The notes under the pieces are model-generated. The model had not been told where the DNA came from. It saw nothing but the letters and a program-made list of their open reading frames with translations, and made no database searches. The translations under genes were made by a program, and so were the position numbers. Shown here piece by piece: positions 10,846 to 22,689 of a stretch of 64,000 nt of DNA; the stretch's first letter is position 1, and every line of letters starts with the position of its first letter. The stretch comes from Brasenia schreberi (lineage: Eukaryota > Streptophyta > Magnoliopsida > Nymphaeales > Cabombaceae): NCBI GenBank assembly GCA_036023115.1, contig JAYKKT010000048.1:4426001-4490000 (forward strand). Direction: 5' to 3'.

Positions 10846-12215
10846 ATTTCAAGGTCGACCTCTAGGGCCTTCCATGGGTTGGAGCTTGGAAGTGGTTTGG
10901 CCCAATTTTCATTCAAATCCACTTTAAAAGGTGTTGGTCACATGGTTCACATGGGAGCATGTGTATGGTTCCCATTTTGGTCAAGGATGAGCCTTGGTGC
11001 AGCCCACCCAATCTTGGTGCGGTTTGGTGGCTCACCCTTAGCTAGGAGTGATGCATCCCACCCCTTTGCTTGGCTCGATTTAGTTGATGCTTGGTGTGGC
11101 TTGCAACTTGCTACTTGGTGCATGAATGAGCCTTTAACTTAGCCCTTTTAGCTTTGACTTTGGCTAATCTTGGCTTGATGTAGCCTGTGACTTGATCACT
11201 TGTCCTTCTTGGTGCCACTTTTGACTTGACCTTGATGTTGATATGTCTTGATCGGTTTGATGCATCCTTTGACTTGATTAAATTTGCATTTCACTTGTTT
11301 TTGGGTATGGGCTAGTTCCATGTGTCGCCCAATTTGACTTGAGTTAGATTTGATTTGATCGATTTGTTGGAGGACCTCCATTTCTTCAGGGCTCTCCTAC
11401 TTTTCTCTTGTCCTTTAGTAATTCTGCTTTGCTTGATTCTCCTTTTAGTTAAGATTTATGGTTTCAAATATTTTCTTATTTTTTATTATTTGAAACTTTT
11501 TCATTTGAAATATATTTGAAAACATCGAGTTTTAACGAAATCTTCAAATATTTTTTTTGAAAAATAACTGAGTCTCATTCCCAGTGTTTGTTTGCACGTG
11601 TGACCTTCTTTCACTCCGTCAGTTAGTTTTTACCATTTCAACCACTTTAACCCTTTGTTGGGTGTAGGGTGTTGAACCACTTTAGCCTTTTCGATAGATG
11701 TAGGATCTCAAATCACTTTAACCCTTGGGTATAGGATCTCGGACCGCTTTAACCCTTTGATGGGTGTAGGGTCCCAGAATAGGAGTATCCTCAATCGGGC
11801 GAGTTTTTGAGGTCTAATTTGGATTTGATTTCTTTTTTAATTTCAAAAGTTTTTATAATTTTGATATTTTGCAAACTTTGTGGGATTGGTTCTCTGTCTC
11901 ATTTTCATTTGTTTTCTTAAAAAATTATTTGAAATCATTCTTTCTTTGAGGACAATCATTTGAAAAAGAGAATCCTCCCAATTTGTTCTTGAGCGCATAG
12001 TGGTCATTTTTTAGCTTTTGTCAAAATTGGAGTTTTTTGAGAGGGATGTAATATATCCTTATTTTGAGGCTGCTATGAAATTTTGGTGCGAAAATAAGTT
12101 CGTTTAAAGTATCTTTATTTGAAAACCCTTAACGTACCCAAAACTGCAATTTTTCTTAAAAAAGGCATAAATTATAAAAGTTCAAATTTTTTGAAATTTT
12201 TTTTGGGTGTTTACA

Positions 12216-12220
12216 CTTTG
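12216..12220 (+). repeat. Target-site duplication CTTTG (right)
   Basis: Right copy of the duplication flanking the solo LTR at 9387-12215. Confidence 0.85.
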
Positions 12221-12366
12221 TTGAATAAAGATTGAGGTTTACTTATCTACATGTGTTGCACCTAGGTATGCTCGAGGAGAGGCTAAGGCGTGTGCGTGTG
12301 CGAACGGGAGGCACCGAGGTAAGCAAGTTCCGCAAGTTGTTGCCATGTGCAGTGCAGGCCATAGAA

Positions 12367-13834
12367 ACCCCTCTGTGTGCAGTTTCCAGCAGGTCTTGTT
12401 GGCTGAGGTAAAGAAGGCTTTATCGGCCATCACGGAGCATTAAACCTCCGTTAGGCTAGGGTTAGGACGGCATGCGTGACAGACTTTATCAACTCATATC
12501 TCTAAGAATCTTATATTTGACTTGGACATAATCATATGAATTCCAGGTGGAATATAAAGTAAACTTGTCCTACATAAATCAAATGGAAATATTAATGAAC
12601 TCCTACATACAGAACTTGACTAAGTTATGACATGGTAACTTAAGACTGATTAAGTAATTATTGATTAACTATGGTAACTCTGAGTTATTGTGGCAACATG
12701 AAAGTCACTACAGGTAAGTTCTGTTTTCTTCTCCGTGTTCACACGTGCAATGTCATCGGCTAGTTCAACAAAGACTTTGATTTTTCTAGGAAAGACTCCA
12801 AATTACATTGTATCACTTGAAATCATCCCTAGCGTGGACATCACCTCTAATATGTGCATTTGTGGCTTCTTGAGTTTCAATGATCTTGATTTGAATCTTT
12901 TTTAACTTGATCAAAATTCAGACTGGGCCATCTTTCAATTGGGTGGGCTTTGTGGGTCACAACAAGTCCATCATACTTCCCTTGTGTTGGTTCTCTAACA
13001 AACATCTTTACCTTCAATGAGGAGCACATTGTGTGGCGGCATAAAAGTATGCATTCTTCCAGCCTATTAGTGAAGTACACAACTCAATCGTTAAAACAAT
13101 TTAATAATTCTCTCCCAGTTGGTTAGATCACAGGTGCGATGATTTACTTGACAGTCGAGTTCTCCGGTTGAAATCCTGAATGGAGCTGCGTAGGTAGCAG
13201 CTCATCGACCAATATTGACACTTGTCGTTAATCAAGTTTGGAATGAATACAATTCCACAATGATAAGGCATTCTTTTAATCCAAGATATACTTTTGTTGT
13301 GCAACTGCTGCCTACCGGCACTAGACGACCACTGCCTCAACCGCCGTACACCATCGCTAACCATTCTCTACTTCCTTTCCACATCACAACCCACCACCAG
13401 AACCACCTTTATTGTAGGTGCCTTTCACCGATGCTGCCAAACGTTGCCAAAATTGCAAAAGTCGGGGGAGATATCTGCATCCGATGCATGCTGCAAAATT
13501 ATTTCGGGTTGCGGGATTCGTTCAAACAGTAATAAATGGTGTTATATGGAGTTTCGTATCGTACGGAAGCACCTTTCGATTATGAACAGCAATTATATGA
13601 CCAATCCAATGTCGACGGATGATTTTCACTCTGTTAATTGTCGGAAAAAGCCTCCCTTTTGCAGCTTCGGGCCCTAATTGTCGACGTAAGGATAATCCAG
13701 ACAAATGGTATAGGGCCGCGAGAGGTATGATCTCCCACTGCTTTTCTCATCAATGAAAGCAAGCTACGTAAAACAATCAGAATTTCACCTTTAGTGCATA
13801 ATTACATGATTTTTTTTACTTACATGCGGTATGA
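12367..13834. other. Unassigned spacer downstream of the ERF gene
   Basis: No gene or element was recognised. Short frames on both strands (for example 13215-13532 plus and 12877-13080 minus) have no recognisable motif and overlap one another. Base composition is mixed, with less AT than the spacer right of the ERF gene. Confidence 0.4.
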
Positions 13835-13936
13835 CTCAGATCAAACACTGACGACAAAACATCCATGAATCATGCCCCACTTTACTTAGATCAAACACAA
13901 TGATGACAAAACATCCATGAATCATGCCCCACTTTA
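13835..13936. repeat. Tandem duplication, two copies of about 51 bp
   Basis: Copy one (13835-13884) and copy two (13885-13936) share AGATCAAACAC and GACAAAACATCCATGAATCA followed by TGCCCCACTTTA. They differ only by two inserted bases and a few substitutions. It lies about 270 bp beyond the ERF stop codon, possibly in or near its 3' untranslated region. Confidence 0.9.
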
Positions 13937-14205
13937 CTCCGGTTAATAATGAAAAGCTTCCCCTTGATATACCACGTCTAGGAAGCACAAAATATGAGAG
14001 GGAGAGAGCATGCTGTTTATATCTGCTACATATTTAAAGGAAAGAAATCGCTGTCACTGAAAATCGTGATACCAACAGTAGCAGCATTTCATCATGTGAT
14101 CATGCTCTGTGCAAGAGTTCCCTGGATCCTAATAGTCGTAAGTAAAAGGAAATAAAGGCCGTATAAACAAGAAATTAGCAGCAAAAGGACTACAGCGACA
14201 CATTC

Positions 14206-15204
14206 TCAAAAGTGTGACGAACCAAGGTCATAGAAACCATCAGTGAATGCAGGGATCGACTGATTGAAACAATCTGGCATGCACCCAAGAAAAGAATGAG
14301 TCTGTATCATCTGTGGGCTTAGCAATCCGAGGAACTCTTCATCCACCATCTCAACACTAGCATTCCCCTCGGATTGTCTTTCTTCCAAAGGTGGAAGCAG
14401 GAACCTCTCCATTTCTCCCCATAATCCCTGCCCAATAAACTCATCAAGATTAATAATGCCATTACTAATATAATCATTACTGACGTCCTCAATATCAAGG
14501 ATCCCACAATCTTGGTTGTTGAGAAATTTATCACTCTTTGTAGCCTCAGAGCTGCAGTTTGCGTTGATGGATAAAGATGTATTTGCTGTTTTGATTGACA
14601 TCTCAAAATCGGTGGCTTGGATTATGTTGCCTAAATAACCAGATGATCCAGAACTAAAGGCTAAGATTGCGTCATCTGTGGATCCAAGGGGCTGTGTTGA
14701 TGAATAGATAATGGTTTGATCAGAAGGTATTAATGAGTGTTGGGAGTTTTCATGGTTGTGAAATATAGTGTTGTTATTATAGGGTACAGTTTGGATGTTG
14801 AGGGTAGGAGGAATGGGAAGAGATGGTGAAACGATAGATGCAGTCAGCGGTTTAGGGCTACTGAGAAAGGGTTTGGTGTCAGAGTACATGAAGTTGGTTT
14901 TGGCCTGTGTGCCCTTAATGGAAAGGGCAGCCCTATCATAGGCAAGGGCAGCCTCATGGGCAGTGTCAAAAGTGCCAAGCCAGTGCCTTTCCTTGGTTGT
15001 AGGGTCCCTGATCTCTGCAGCATACCTTCCCCACGGCCTTCTCCTGACCCCAAGAAATCTTCCTGGCTCATTTTGCTTCTTTTTTCCCCTCCTTTCATGC
15101 ACGGATGAAGATGGGTTTGCTCCTTGGCTGAAGGATAGAATCTGGGTTGCTGTGTAAATTCTTGATCCCATGTTTGTATGATTCATGTCCATTGTTTCGG
15201 ACAC
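14206..15204 (-). CDS. AP2/ERF transcription factor, LEP/PUCHI/FZP-like
   Basis: The 332-residue intact single-exon protein carries one AP2/ERF DNA-binding domain at residues about 49-107 ([20 protein letters not shown] ... [20 protein letters not shown] ... TNFMY). Ala62 and Asp67 are the ERF-type rather than DREB-type residues, predicting GCC-box binding in the nucleus. A basic stretch RRGKKK (38-43) just before the domain may be the nuclear signal. The domain wording, especially [23 protein letters not shown], resembles the LEAFY PETIOLE/PUCHI/FRIZZY PANICLE clade (group VIII), which controls organ and meristem fate. The C-terminal half is Ser/Asn-rich, then acidic ([14 protein letters not shown] ... 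LDEFI), a plausible activation region. The start is the first ATG (MSETMDMNH), with further in-frame Met at 5, 7 and 12. The clade call is by eye; the AP2 family call is firm. Confidence 0.95.
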   Translation of the reverse strand: MSETMDMNHTNMGSRIYTATQILSFSQGANPSSSVHERRGKKKQNEPGRFLGVRRRPWGRYAAEIRDPTTKERHWLGTFDTAHEAALAYDRAALSIKGTQAKTNFMYSDTKPFLSSPKPLTASIVSPSLPIPPTLNIQTVPYNNNTIFHNHENSQHSLIPSDQTIIYSSTQPLGSTDDAILAFSSGSSGYLGNIIQATDFEMSIKTANTSLSINANCSSEATKSDKFLNNQDCGILDIEDVSNDYISNGIINLDEFIGQGLWGEMERFLLPPLEERQSEGNASVEMVDEEFLGLLSPQMIQTHSFLGCMPDCFNQSIPAFTDGFYDLGSSHF

Positions 15205-15330
15205 CGAACGAAATGGTTATGGGATACTGTAATTGAAACGAACAAAAATGAGGACAGAAGAGAGTGAGAAAGAGAGAATGCGTGTTCGAAGTAAGGGGGG
15301 AGAGACGATAGAGAATTTGGAGTAGGGGGT

Positions 15331-15340
15331 GTTTAAATAG
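15331..15340 (-). promoter_or_regulatory. TATA-like box of the ERF gene
   Basis: The minus strand reads CTATTTAAAC about 130 bp upstream of the ATG, which would give a leader of roughly 100 nt. The leader is CT-rich on the sense strand (GAGAGTGAGAAAGAGAGA on plus at 15262-15280), a common feature of plant 5' leaders. Confidence 0.5.
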
Positions 15341-17497
15341 TAGAACTGAAGTTTGAGCAACAGTGGAAAGGACACTTTAGATGGGAAGGAGCAGGATGTC
15401 ATGGAGCGTGCTGACTGTTCTTTAATTGGTTTTTCCCTTCTTATCCTCCAAACAAATAAATAAATACTGTTTATATTTATATTAACATATATGTGCGTGT
15501 GTGTTCAGGATTCCGCCTGGCTTGCCATATTTACTGTGGTGTGCTTTGGAGGCGAACTGAATTTGAAGTGAAATTAATATCTGAAGGACAGTCACTAGGA
15601 AACTTGGTTTTATTAGCATTTTTTGCATGTTAGTTTCACACGTCCATTTTTATTTTCATACTTGAATATTGCATGAAGATTTCCTTTATTTCTTTCTCTT
15701 GCCCGCAATCAATTCTCTAACTTATCCTAAGCGTAAAAATTCCTAGTTAAGATTTCTCTAATATAATGGATACTATTATTACTTCTGATATAAACGACTG
15801 ATATTTTCTTTCTTCTCATTCAAGAGAGGGAGTTATCTAGAGCCACTCGGCCTAAAAAAGAGCCGCAAATCGTCACTTCTTGTACTGGTAGTGATTAAGA
15901 GAGAAGAAGCTTTAGCAGTAAAGGTGTTGTCCATAGAGTAAAAAGAACTATCGCTCTAGTAATAGTAATGGCATTATTTACTGTAACATACATTATATAC
16001 TTGCATTAGACTTGTGTGCTTTAATTAATACACATTAATGTGCTTGCATTTGTATATGTTTAGAGATAATCATGACCGTATTCTTTCTCTTCGTTTGGCA
16101 TTTTTACTTACAAAACCAAGCCTTTTTTAAGAAAAGTGGGTCACTTACATGGATTTTCACACACTGTTGATGGTTTCCTTTCGATAGTATCTTGGGCTTT
16201 GTAATTCTTTCAAAATCTTGAATTTCCATGATTTTAACAATATTATTCTATGTAAAGGAATAATCGGACAAAGAAATTCATTTACCGTGGTAATTAAGTT
16301 TCCAATAAAAGTGCCAATTAGAATTCATTGCCATCAAATCTTTCCCCCAATTAGGTTGTTCACATACAAGCTCTGCCTAGGTCCCTTCCTCTAAACTCGT
16401 GCTCAAGCGCATTTTTTTGGATACTCCCTACCGATAGCATTCCCTTAGGAGAAATAATGAGTCATCTGGCATGTGATACAATTGTATGCAGTGATATGGA
16501 TAAGGAATCATTTTGAGCTTTCTTTATACAAAATGTAATGTAAACAAGCAGCCTAATATTGGGATTTGATTTCAAATAATTGAACGCTGACAGGTAAACA
16601 CTCCATGAAACAGTACAAACACATCCCTACTCTCCCTCCCTCTCTCTCTCTCTCTCTCCCTCTTCTCACAATGGTTACGCGTCTTGATCCAGTAATTTAA
16701 TTGATCTTTTAGTTGTAAAACCTAAATTTCAACATAAAATAAGAGGCACCATGTGCTCCATTCATCGAAGCAATACAAATTTGGTGGAATTTATGCAGTG
16801 CTGCTTTATTCCATGGAATTAACAATGGAGTAGGTGGGATAGTCTCTAACTAGCTAGGAAATATAAGATGTGCTTAGCCTAAAGCTTAGTTCATGCTGCA
16901 CTTAGTCACGATTCACAAGATGGAGAGAGAAAGAGCTGGGATGAACATTTTAAGAGTCGAGCATGCATTTAGAGCCAAATTCAATCATTAAAGTGGTTGT
17001 CTTTGATTTGGAGGCAATAGTGATAGCTCCACGAGTTGTCTGTCACAAGGCCGGGAAGCGTTCCACACACACCCCAAAAACATTAGTCCACATTTTTTTT
17101 ATTCATCTTACTTCTTGAGGATCATGAAAGTCATCCTTTTTATATTCATTGCTCAGAAATCCATGAGATATTTGCTTCCAAATCCTCAAAACACAGACGC
17201 GCGGACACACAGAGAGCATAGGCAGTTAGCATTGCCTGTCATAGTTGGACAAACAAAGAATTGGCTCAGGACATTTAAGTGATATTTGCATCTTTTTGCT
17301 TTTTTGTTTTTTGGTTCAATGGGAAAGCCTAAGCTAGATGCACACCATGAGTATCAAACCCATGACCTTCAACCTTGTGATCAACTCCTTACTCAGACAA
17401 TCTAGTGCTCCTCGTGCAAGTGATATTAGCATTCAACTCTTTCCCTACAACACCACTGAAGTCTTTCTCTGCCTTGAAACATATAGACATGTACGTG

Positions 17498-17502
<5 letters not shown>

Positions 17503-17530
<28 letters not shown>
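17503..17530. repeat. (TA)n microsatellite
   Basis: About 14 TA units; short frames around it are artefacts of the repeat. Confidence 0.9.
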
Positions 17531-17533
<3 letters not shown>

Positions 17534-19637
17534 GATCTTTCTTTCTCTTTCTTTCCATTAAAGAGAAAGCGCATTCAATTGTGCCATGAATTAAATTGCG
17601 TTGAGTATTCCACACAATATGAAAGATTGACAGCTCTATGCTGAAAATTATGGAAGGAAGGATCTATCGTTTGAGAAAAAATGTTTAAGTTTCACGACTG
17701 ACGAAGGAAGTTTCCAGTTGCAAGTGTACAGTGAAAGCACATGGACAATGCATTCTTTGCATTTCCAAATTACATGCATTGCAAACTTCATTGGTGGCGA
17801 AGTTTACATTTTGAGAGAGATAGGGTAATATAAAATGAAACAGATGTTCTGGGGTCTTCATAAATCATCGAACTGTAGAAAACATGGAAATATAGAATTA
17901 ATGCACTAAAGAAAACAAAAAAAGACCATCAAATTAAAACAATATATATAAAGATACCTTTATTCTCACAAATGGACATGCTGGTTTTTGTATTAGAGCA
18001 GAACTGCAGTACACATCTTCATTGTTGTTTCATAAAATAATTCAGTAAGATAGCAATAGCTTTTTCAAGTGTACATGACCTAGATATGGAATCTCTGACT
18101 ATTGACTTTCCCACTCAACTTTTGGGTTTTTGTTACTATCATGAGGCAATTTTTTAAGAGTTATTGTCAATTTGTTGCATGCAGTTTTTTATTCTGGTTT
18201 GAATAAGAAAACTCAAACTATTTACACACTCAGTAGGGAAAAGGAAAACCGTGAAATTGGCTAGTCTACCACTTTCAACGAGGGCCCCACTATTCAAAAG
18301 GCAAAGCCTTGTAGAGAAATTTAATTGGGCCCACCAAATATAACAATTTAAAGGGCCCCGCTAAAATATCCACAGTGCACTTGTGGGGTATCAAATTGGG
18401 TATCGAACATGTCTACAAGGGCTTGCAAGGTCCTAATCCAAGGGAGTCAACTGGGTGTAAAGGTCCTTTAGCTGCTAGGGAATCACTTAAAACTTCAACT
18501 CTAGTGAGAACTTGAGTCACTTGCAAGCTAACACATTGTATATGCCTTAAGGTGACGGTTTAGTCTTGAAGAATATTTGTGCTTGCTTGTTTCTCACTAG
18601 AGTTGTATGCATTCCAAAAGATTCAAATCAAGTCCAACCCATGTGAGAAATTATCATTTGACCTTCAATCATCTGAAAGCGGCTTTGTCAGGAGGGTTAT
18701 ATGAGTAAACCCAAATTCCAAAAGGAATTTCACATTGATTTCCACTTGAGATTTTGTTAGATTTTCTTTGCAGACGTTTCCACTATTACATGTTTGTTTA
18801 GAAGCAAAATTTCATTTAAAATATTTTAATAAAAAAATAACTTTTGTTGATTTATTATTAGTATGACATAGGACTGAGCTCTATAAAAACAAAGGATATA
18901 TGTAGACCATCCCATCTCATCTAGTTATCTTTGTTTAAAGAATAATTTTGAAAATTAATCTCTGATGTTAAGGGAGCCTGCCACTAACCACCATAATTTA
19001 TATAACTAATGAGATTCCAGCTTGCCGCTTCTGCAAATGAGTATCCGAGTCAGCTATGGTCACATACCTTACTTACAAAGACATTTTTGGACGATTCAAT
19101 ATTCAATACGGACTGCTTCTAAAGGGCTTACCTTTGATTTGAGTATGCTTATACCTCTCTATATAAATGAAGACTTGGGCTTCTTGAAGCTTTTGTGTAT
19201 GAAAGCTACAATGATTTTGAATTCTTCCTCTAGATGTTGGAGTAACCAGGGTGGGGCCGGTTAACATGGGCCACATTAATTTCATTTCTTGAGATTTTCT
19301 TTCGCTTTAATTGGAATGAAAATGGTAGATAGAGAGCACTAATGAAAAATGTGGATAACAACCACATGTTCAACTACAAACCAAAGGAAAGTGGGTCAAA
19401 CCTATCTCAAAAGAAGGGTATCGGGTGACCCAACCCAATTGGGTAATATTTTAGGGGATGGGGCATTTTATTTTGGCTTCATTAATGGCATTTCTCCAAG
19501 TAAGATTATAATAGCTTGTTGTGTTCTGAATGTATTTCCACTTTTCACTTTTTCACGGAACACATGTTTTATACCAAGCAAAAGTTGCCCGAGTTTTGAG
19601 GAAACCATTGGACCCATTCTCTGGGTTTGTGTGGGGC

Positions 19638-19643
19638 GAGAGA

Positions 19644-19678
<35 letters not shown>
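19638..19678. repeat. (GA)n microsatellite
   Basis: An imperfect GA run of about 20 units with one CA interruption (GACAGA). Confidence 0.9.
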
Positions 19679-20054
19679 TTCATCACATTCACTTTCCCTA
19701 TGCATATTCAGGGCACTAGTTCCTCATTAATAGTTTACATATATGTGTCTAAGTGGTTAATATACATGTGTGTATATATGTGTGTGCGTGTATGTGTGTA
19801 GAGAGAGATAAGAATGTCGTTTGAAACATAGTAAAGTAACAATATCTGCTGGTGGGAATAGAGACTAGAGAAGTAGGGATGAGAAAATGAAAGATGTGAC
19901 CTCCAACAAGTTTACATTTGTTGAATAGTTTTCTAAAAGAAAAATGAGTACTTTGAGGTAGATGTGTGACTAGACACGATTTTAGTTGTGGTTTTGGTAA
20001 GGAACTTATTACCAAAATGGGTTGGAGAAAAAGCAAAGGAGATAGAGGATACAG

Positions 20055-20690
20055 GTTTTAAATTAGGGTAAAGAAAATGCTCGAAACGGAGTTGGTATTA
20101 TCATAAATAAAGATTTAAAGGATAGTGTAGTAGACATACAACGATATGGTGACCGAATCATGACGTTGAACTTAGTGTTAGGAGCTGAGGTTTTGAATAT
20201 AGTTTGTGCTTACACACCCCAAGTAGGACTAAAAGATAGTATAAAGACAGCTTTTTGGGAAGAGTTAGATAAGGTGATTCAAAAGATTCCACAAAGGGAG
20301 ATGATTTATTTAGGAGGAGACTTAAATGGACATGTCAGTAAAGAGGCATTAGGATATCAAGGTATTCATGGAAACTTTGGTTTTGGGGATATAAATGAGG
20401 AAGGTAGGGAGATTTTAAATTTTGCTATGGCATTTGATCTCTTTATAGTCAATACAATCTTCAAAAAATGAGATAAACATTTAATTACTTATAAGAGTGG
20501 CTTATCACAAACAAAAATTGATTTCTTTATTTATATAAAAAAAGATAGAGCGTGTTGTAAAGATTGTAAGGTAATTCCAGGATAAAGCTTAACCACCCAA
20601 CATCGACTTTTAGTTATGGATTTACAAATAAAAAAATGGACAAAGAATTAAAGAGTACATCGAGCTATTCGGACTAAATGGTGGAACCTC
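20055..20690 (+). pseudogene. RTE-type LINE endonuclease fragment
   Basis: Plus-strand translation gives GKENARNGVGIIINKDLKD, then GDRIMTLNLVLG and VCAYTPQVGL. Next come FWEELDKVIQKIP, YLGGDLNGHV, GNFGFGDINEEGREIL and, after a stop at 20469, TYKSGLSQTKIDFF, CKVIPG and TTQHRLLVMDL. This is the apurinic endonuclease domain of RTE-clade non-LTR retrotransposons, which nicks the target for priming. The catalytic-type motifs GGDLNGHV and the C-terminal QHRLLVMD are present. The reverse transcriptase is absent, which matches neither the usual 5' truncation nor a full element; the 3' part may be too decayed to see. At least two in-frame stops are present. Confidence 0.85.
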
Positions 20691-20699
20691 AAAAATCAA

Positions 20700-22685
20700 T
20701 CAATTATTAACTAACCTTTGTAATAACCTTACTTTGATATGCATCTACCATCATGTAGATTTGATCGAATGTAAGAGATAATAGTATTATCTACAACTTA
20801 TGTGGGTTGCACGAGCATCAATGCACCTTCATCTATATATATTCTTTATTAGCAATTCATATGTATCTCTTCGCCTCCAATAACAAACTACCTATTAGTT
20901 TTGCTTACTTTGGTATCTTGAATACCATACTTAAATTATGTGTCATGAAAATGTATATCTCATCATGATTTTATTGTTTAGAGGTATATATTAATATTAA
21001 CTTCATTTTATCTACTTTACATGTGACTTCATATCATACCAAAAACTCCATAATACATGTTGCTTGGTTTACCTGTTGTTGCAATACCACTGTTTTTTAT
21101 ATGATAAATTCTTTGTAGTGCTCAAATATAAAAAATTATAACTATGGATATAAAATGATTTATATCGTGCATAGAATTTGAAGGTTCTATACCAAACAAA
21201 TAAATATCTTGAGAAACATCATTAGTAAGTACTTATGTATACATATATATATACATATGTAAATATTGGTTATAGATTATATTTAAATAAATTATTTAAT
21301 TATGAAAAATATATATAATATGCTTTTACATAATCTTTGAACCAATCTATAAACCCTTTGTGTAGCTTTTGTTGATTCATATTTTGTAAGATTATCTTAT
21401 ACATCCTATAAATAAAAATCAATCATTGACATAGTGAAGTAGGAAAAGTAACAATCAAACCCTTCAAAAGTAACAAGCATTAGAAAGCATATATATTTTG
21501 TAAGATAGCATGTTACATGGATAAATCTATATGCTTTCTTCATTTCACTAATGTTTTATCAATTAGGCCTTCAAATCTCACTGGTATATTTACTTTTTTT
21601 TATTTACTATCATTTTCAATTTGGACAAAATCTTAAGAATAAAATCTTCTAATGCATTTGTCATTTGAATATCAATCATCTTTGAGCATAATTCACAAAA
21701 AACATATAAAACCCATTTATGATAATTTCTACTTCTTTTGTTGTATTCTTATGCATATCCATTGGAATGAGACATTACATCAAAATATGAAAATCATGGC
21801 GCTTTAACCCAATAATTGAATGCTCACACACTTGCATTTGTTTAGATATATTGATTAAAATTTATTAGATAACTTATTTCACTCTAAATTATTAAGAAAT
21901 CCTTTTTTTCTCTTTTTAACTAGTAAGAAGAATATGGTATGATCATCATATAAGTTTGAATATTATAGACCTTTGCATGCAATGCACTTATTACCCTCAA
22001 TGTCTCCACGTCAATTTGTAACTTGATATTATCATTTGTTTTCTTATCTTTTTATATTAGAAATGACAAAATCTTGCAACACATTCTTCTTGATATGTAT
22101 AAAGTCTTTCAATAAAATGCTTGAAAAAATACTCTCTGTTTTTCACATAATGATGATGATATTATCTTTTATATGTTATACTTTCTCAAATACAATGTCT
22201 TCGTGACATTTTTACTATTGCAAAACATTGTTTTTCAATTAATGTAATTGGACTCTCTACTTCCCAACAAATAATGAGGTATTGTTTTGCTAAGTATGAT
22301 CTATATATAGAAAACAATAATAACTCATATATACATATTTTTTGGTATGTGAAAATACGTGTAAACAATATTCATATGACAAACTGAATGAGTTATATAG
22401 TTGTTACCCTTTCATTCTAACGACATGTTATAAGTAAGAAAATCATTAATCATCCACATTATAGATGTATGAATTTAAAACATTTTCCTCTTATTTAAAT
22501 CATACGTTAAAGCTCTATCATTGCAATGTACTTTCAATGCATCAATTAATGGTTGGGATGCATATCAATATTATTCACACGTGACTTTGACTTATCTATA
22601 AGTAAGGACATTATAAAAATGATTATTTCATAGCTATGCAGTGAGGCAAATTATATGATATTAGTATGATCGATCAACTACTTTA
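20700..22685. other. Very AT-rich spacer
   Basis: No gene or clear element was recognised. It may hold decayed parts of the CACTA element whose recognisable piece lies just to the right. Confidence 0.35.
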
Positions 22686-22689
22686 GCTA

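Larger units (their letters stand above)
9387..12215 (-). mobile_element. Solo Tat LTR, minus sense (2.8 kb)
   Basis: It is bounded exactly by a perfect 5-bp duplication (CTTTG). On plus it begins TGTATATATG and ends GGGTGTTTACA. The sense is minus, shown by the TATA box at 10836-10845 (CTATTTATAG on plus) and a CT tract at 10703-10732. The conserved block GTGCCAGCTAG...CTAGC lies at 9462-9488. No coding domain is present. Low-complexity text around 11640-11780 repeats a phrase like CTTTAACCCTTTGATGGGTGTAGGGT three or four times. Confidence 0.85.
4682..12366 (+). mobile_element. Non-coding LTR retroelement, its 3' LTR split by two solo LTRs
   Basis: Two direct copies of a sequence of at least 480 bp (4682-5163 and 6832-6912 + 9127-9386 + 12216-12366) flank a 1.7-kb internal region. 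Each copy has a plus-strand CTATAAATAG box. Joining the three pieces of the right copy restores colinearity with the left copy, which identifies the two inserts unambiguously. No gag, RT or integrase motif was found in 5164-6831, so it looks like a non-autonomous (LARD-like) element. The left LTR may be truncated by the Tat element ending at 4681. Confidence 0.7.
6832..12366 (+). repeat. 3' LTR copy, interrupted twice
   Basis: The homologous pieces are 6832-6912, 9127-9386 and 12216-12366, with a TATA box CTATAAATAG at 9239-9248. The intervening 6913-9126 and 9387-12215 are solo Tat LTRs. The last piece contains CTCGAGGAGAGGCTAAGG and CATGTGCAGTGCAGGCCATAGA, matching 5065-5163. Confidence 0.75.
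15341..20054. other. AT-rich spacer upstream of the ERF gene
   Basis: No coding region was recognised. It holds a CT microsatellite (16641-16658), an AT microsatellite (17503-17530) and a GA microsatellite (19638-19678). A TG/TA-rich stretch lies near 19740-19800. A tRNA-B-box-like stretch sits near 17345-17375. The first 1-2 kb probably include regulatory DNA of the ERF gene, but no specific site stands out. Confidence 0.4.

Noticed and set aside
14319..15157. Other frames inside the ERF gene
   Set aside because: Shadows of the real coding frame, with no motif of their own.
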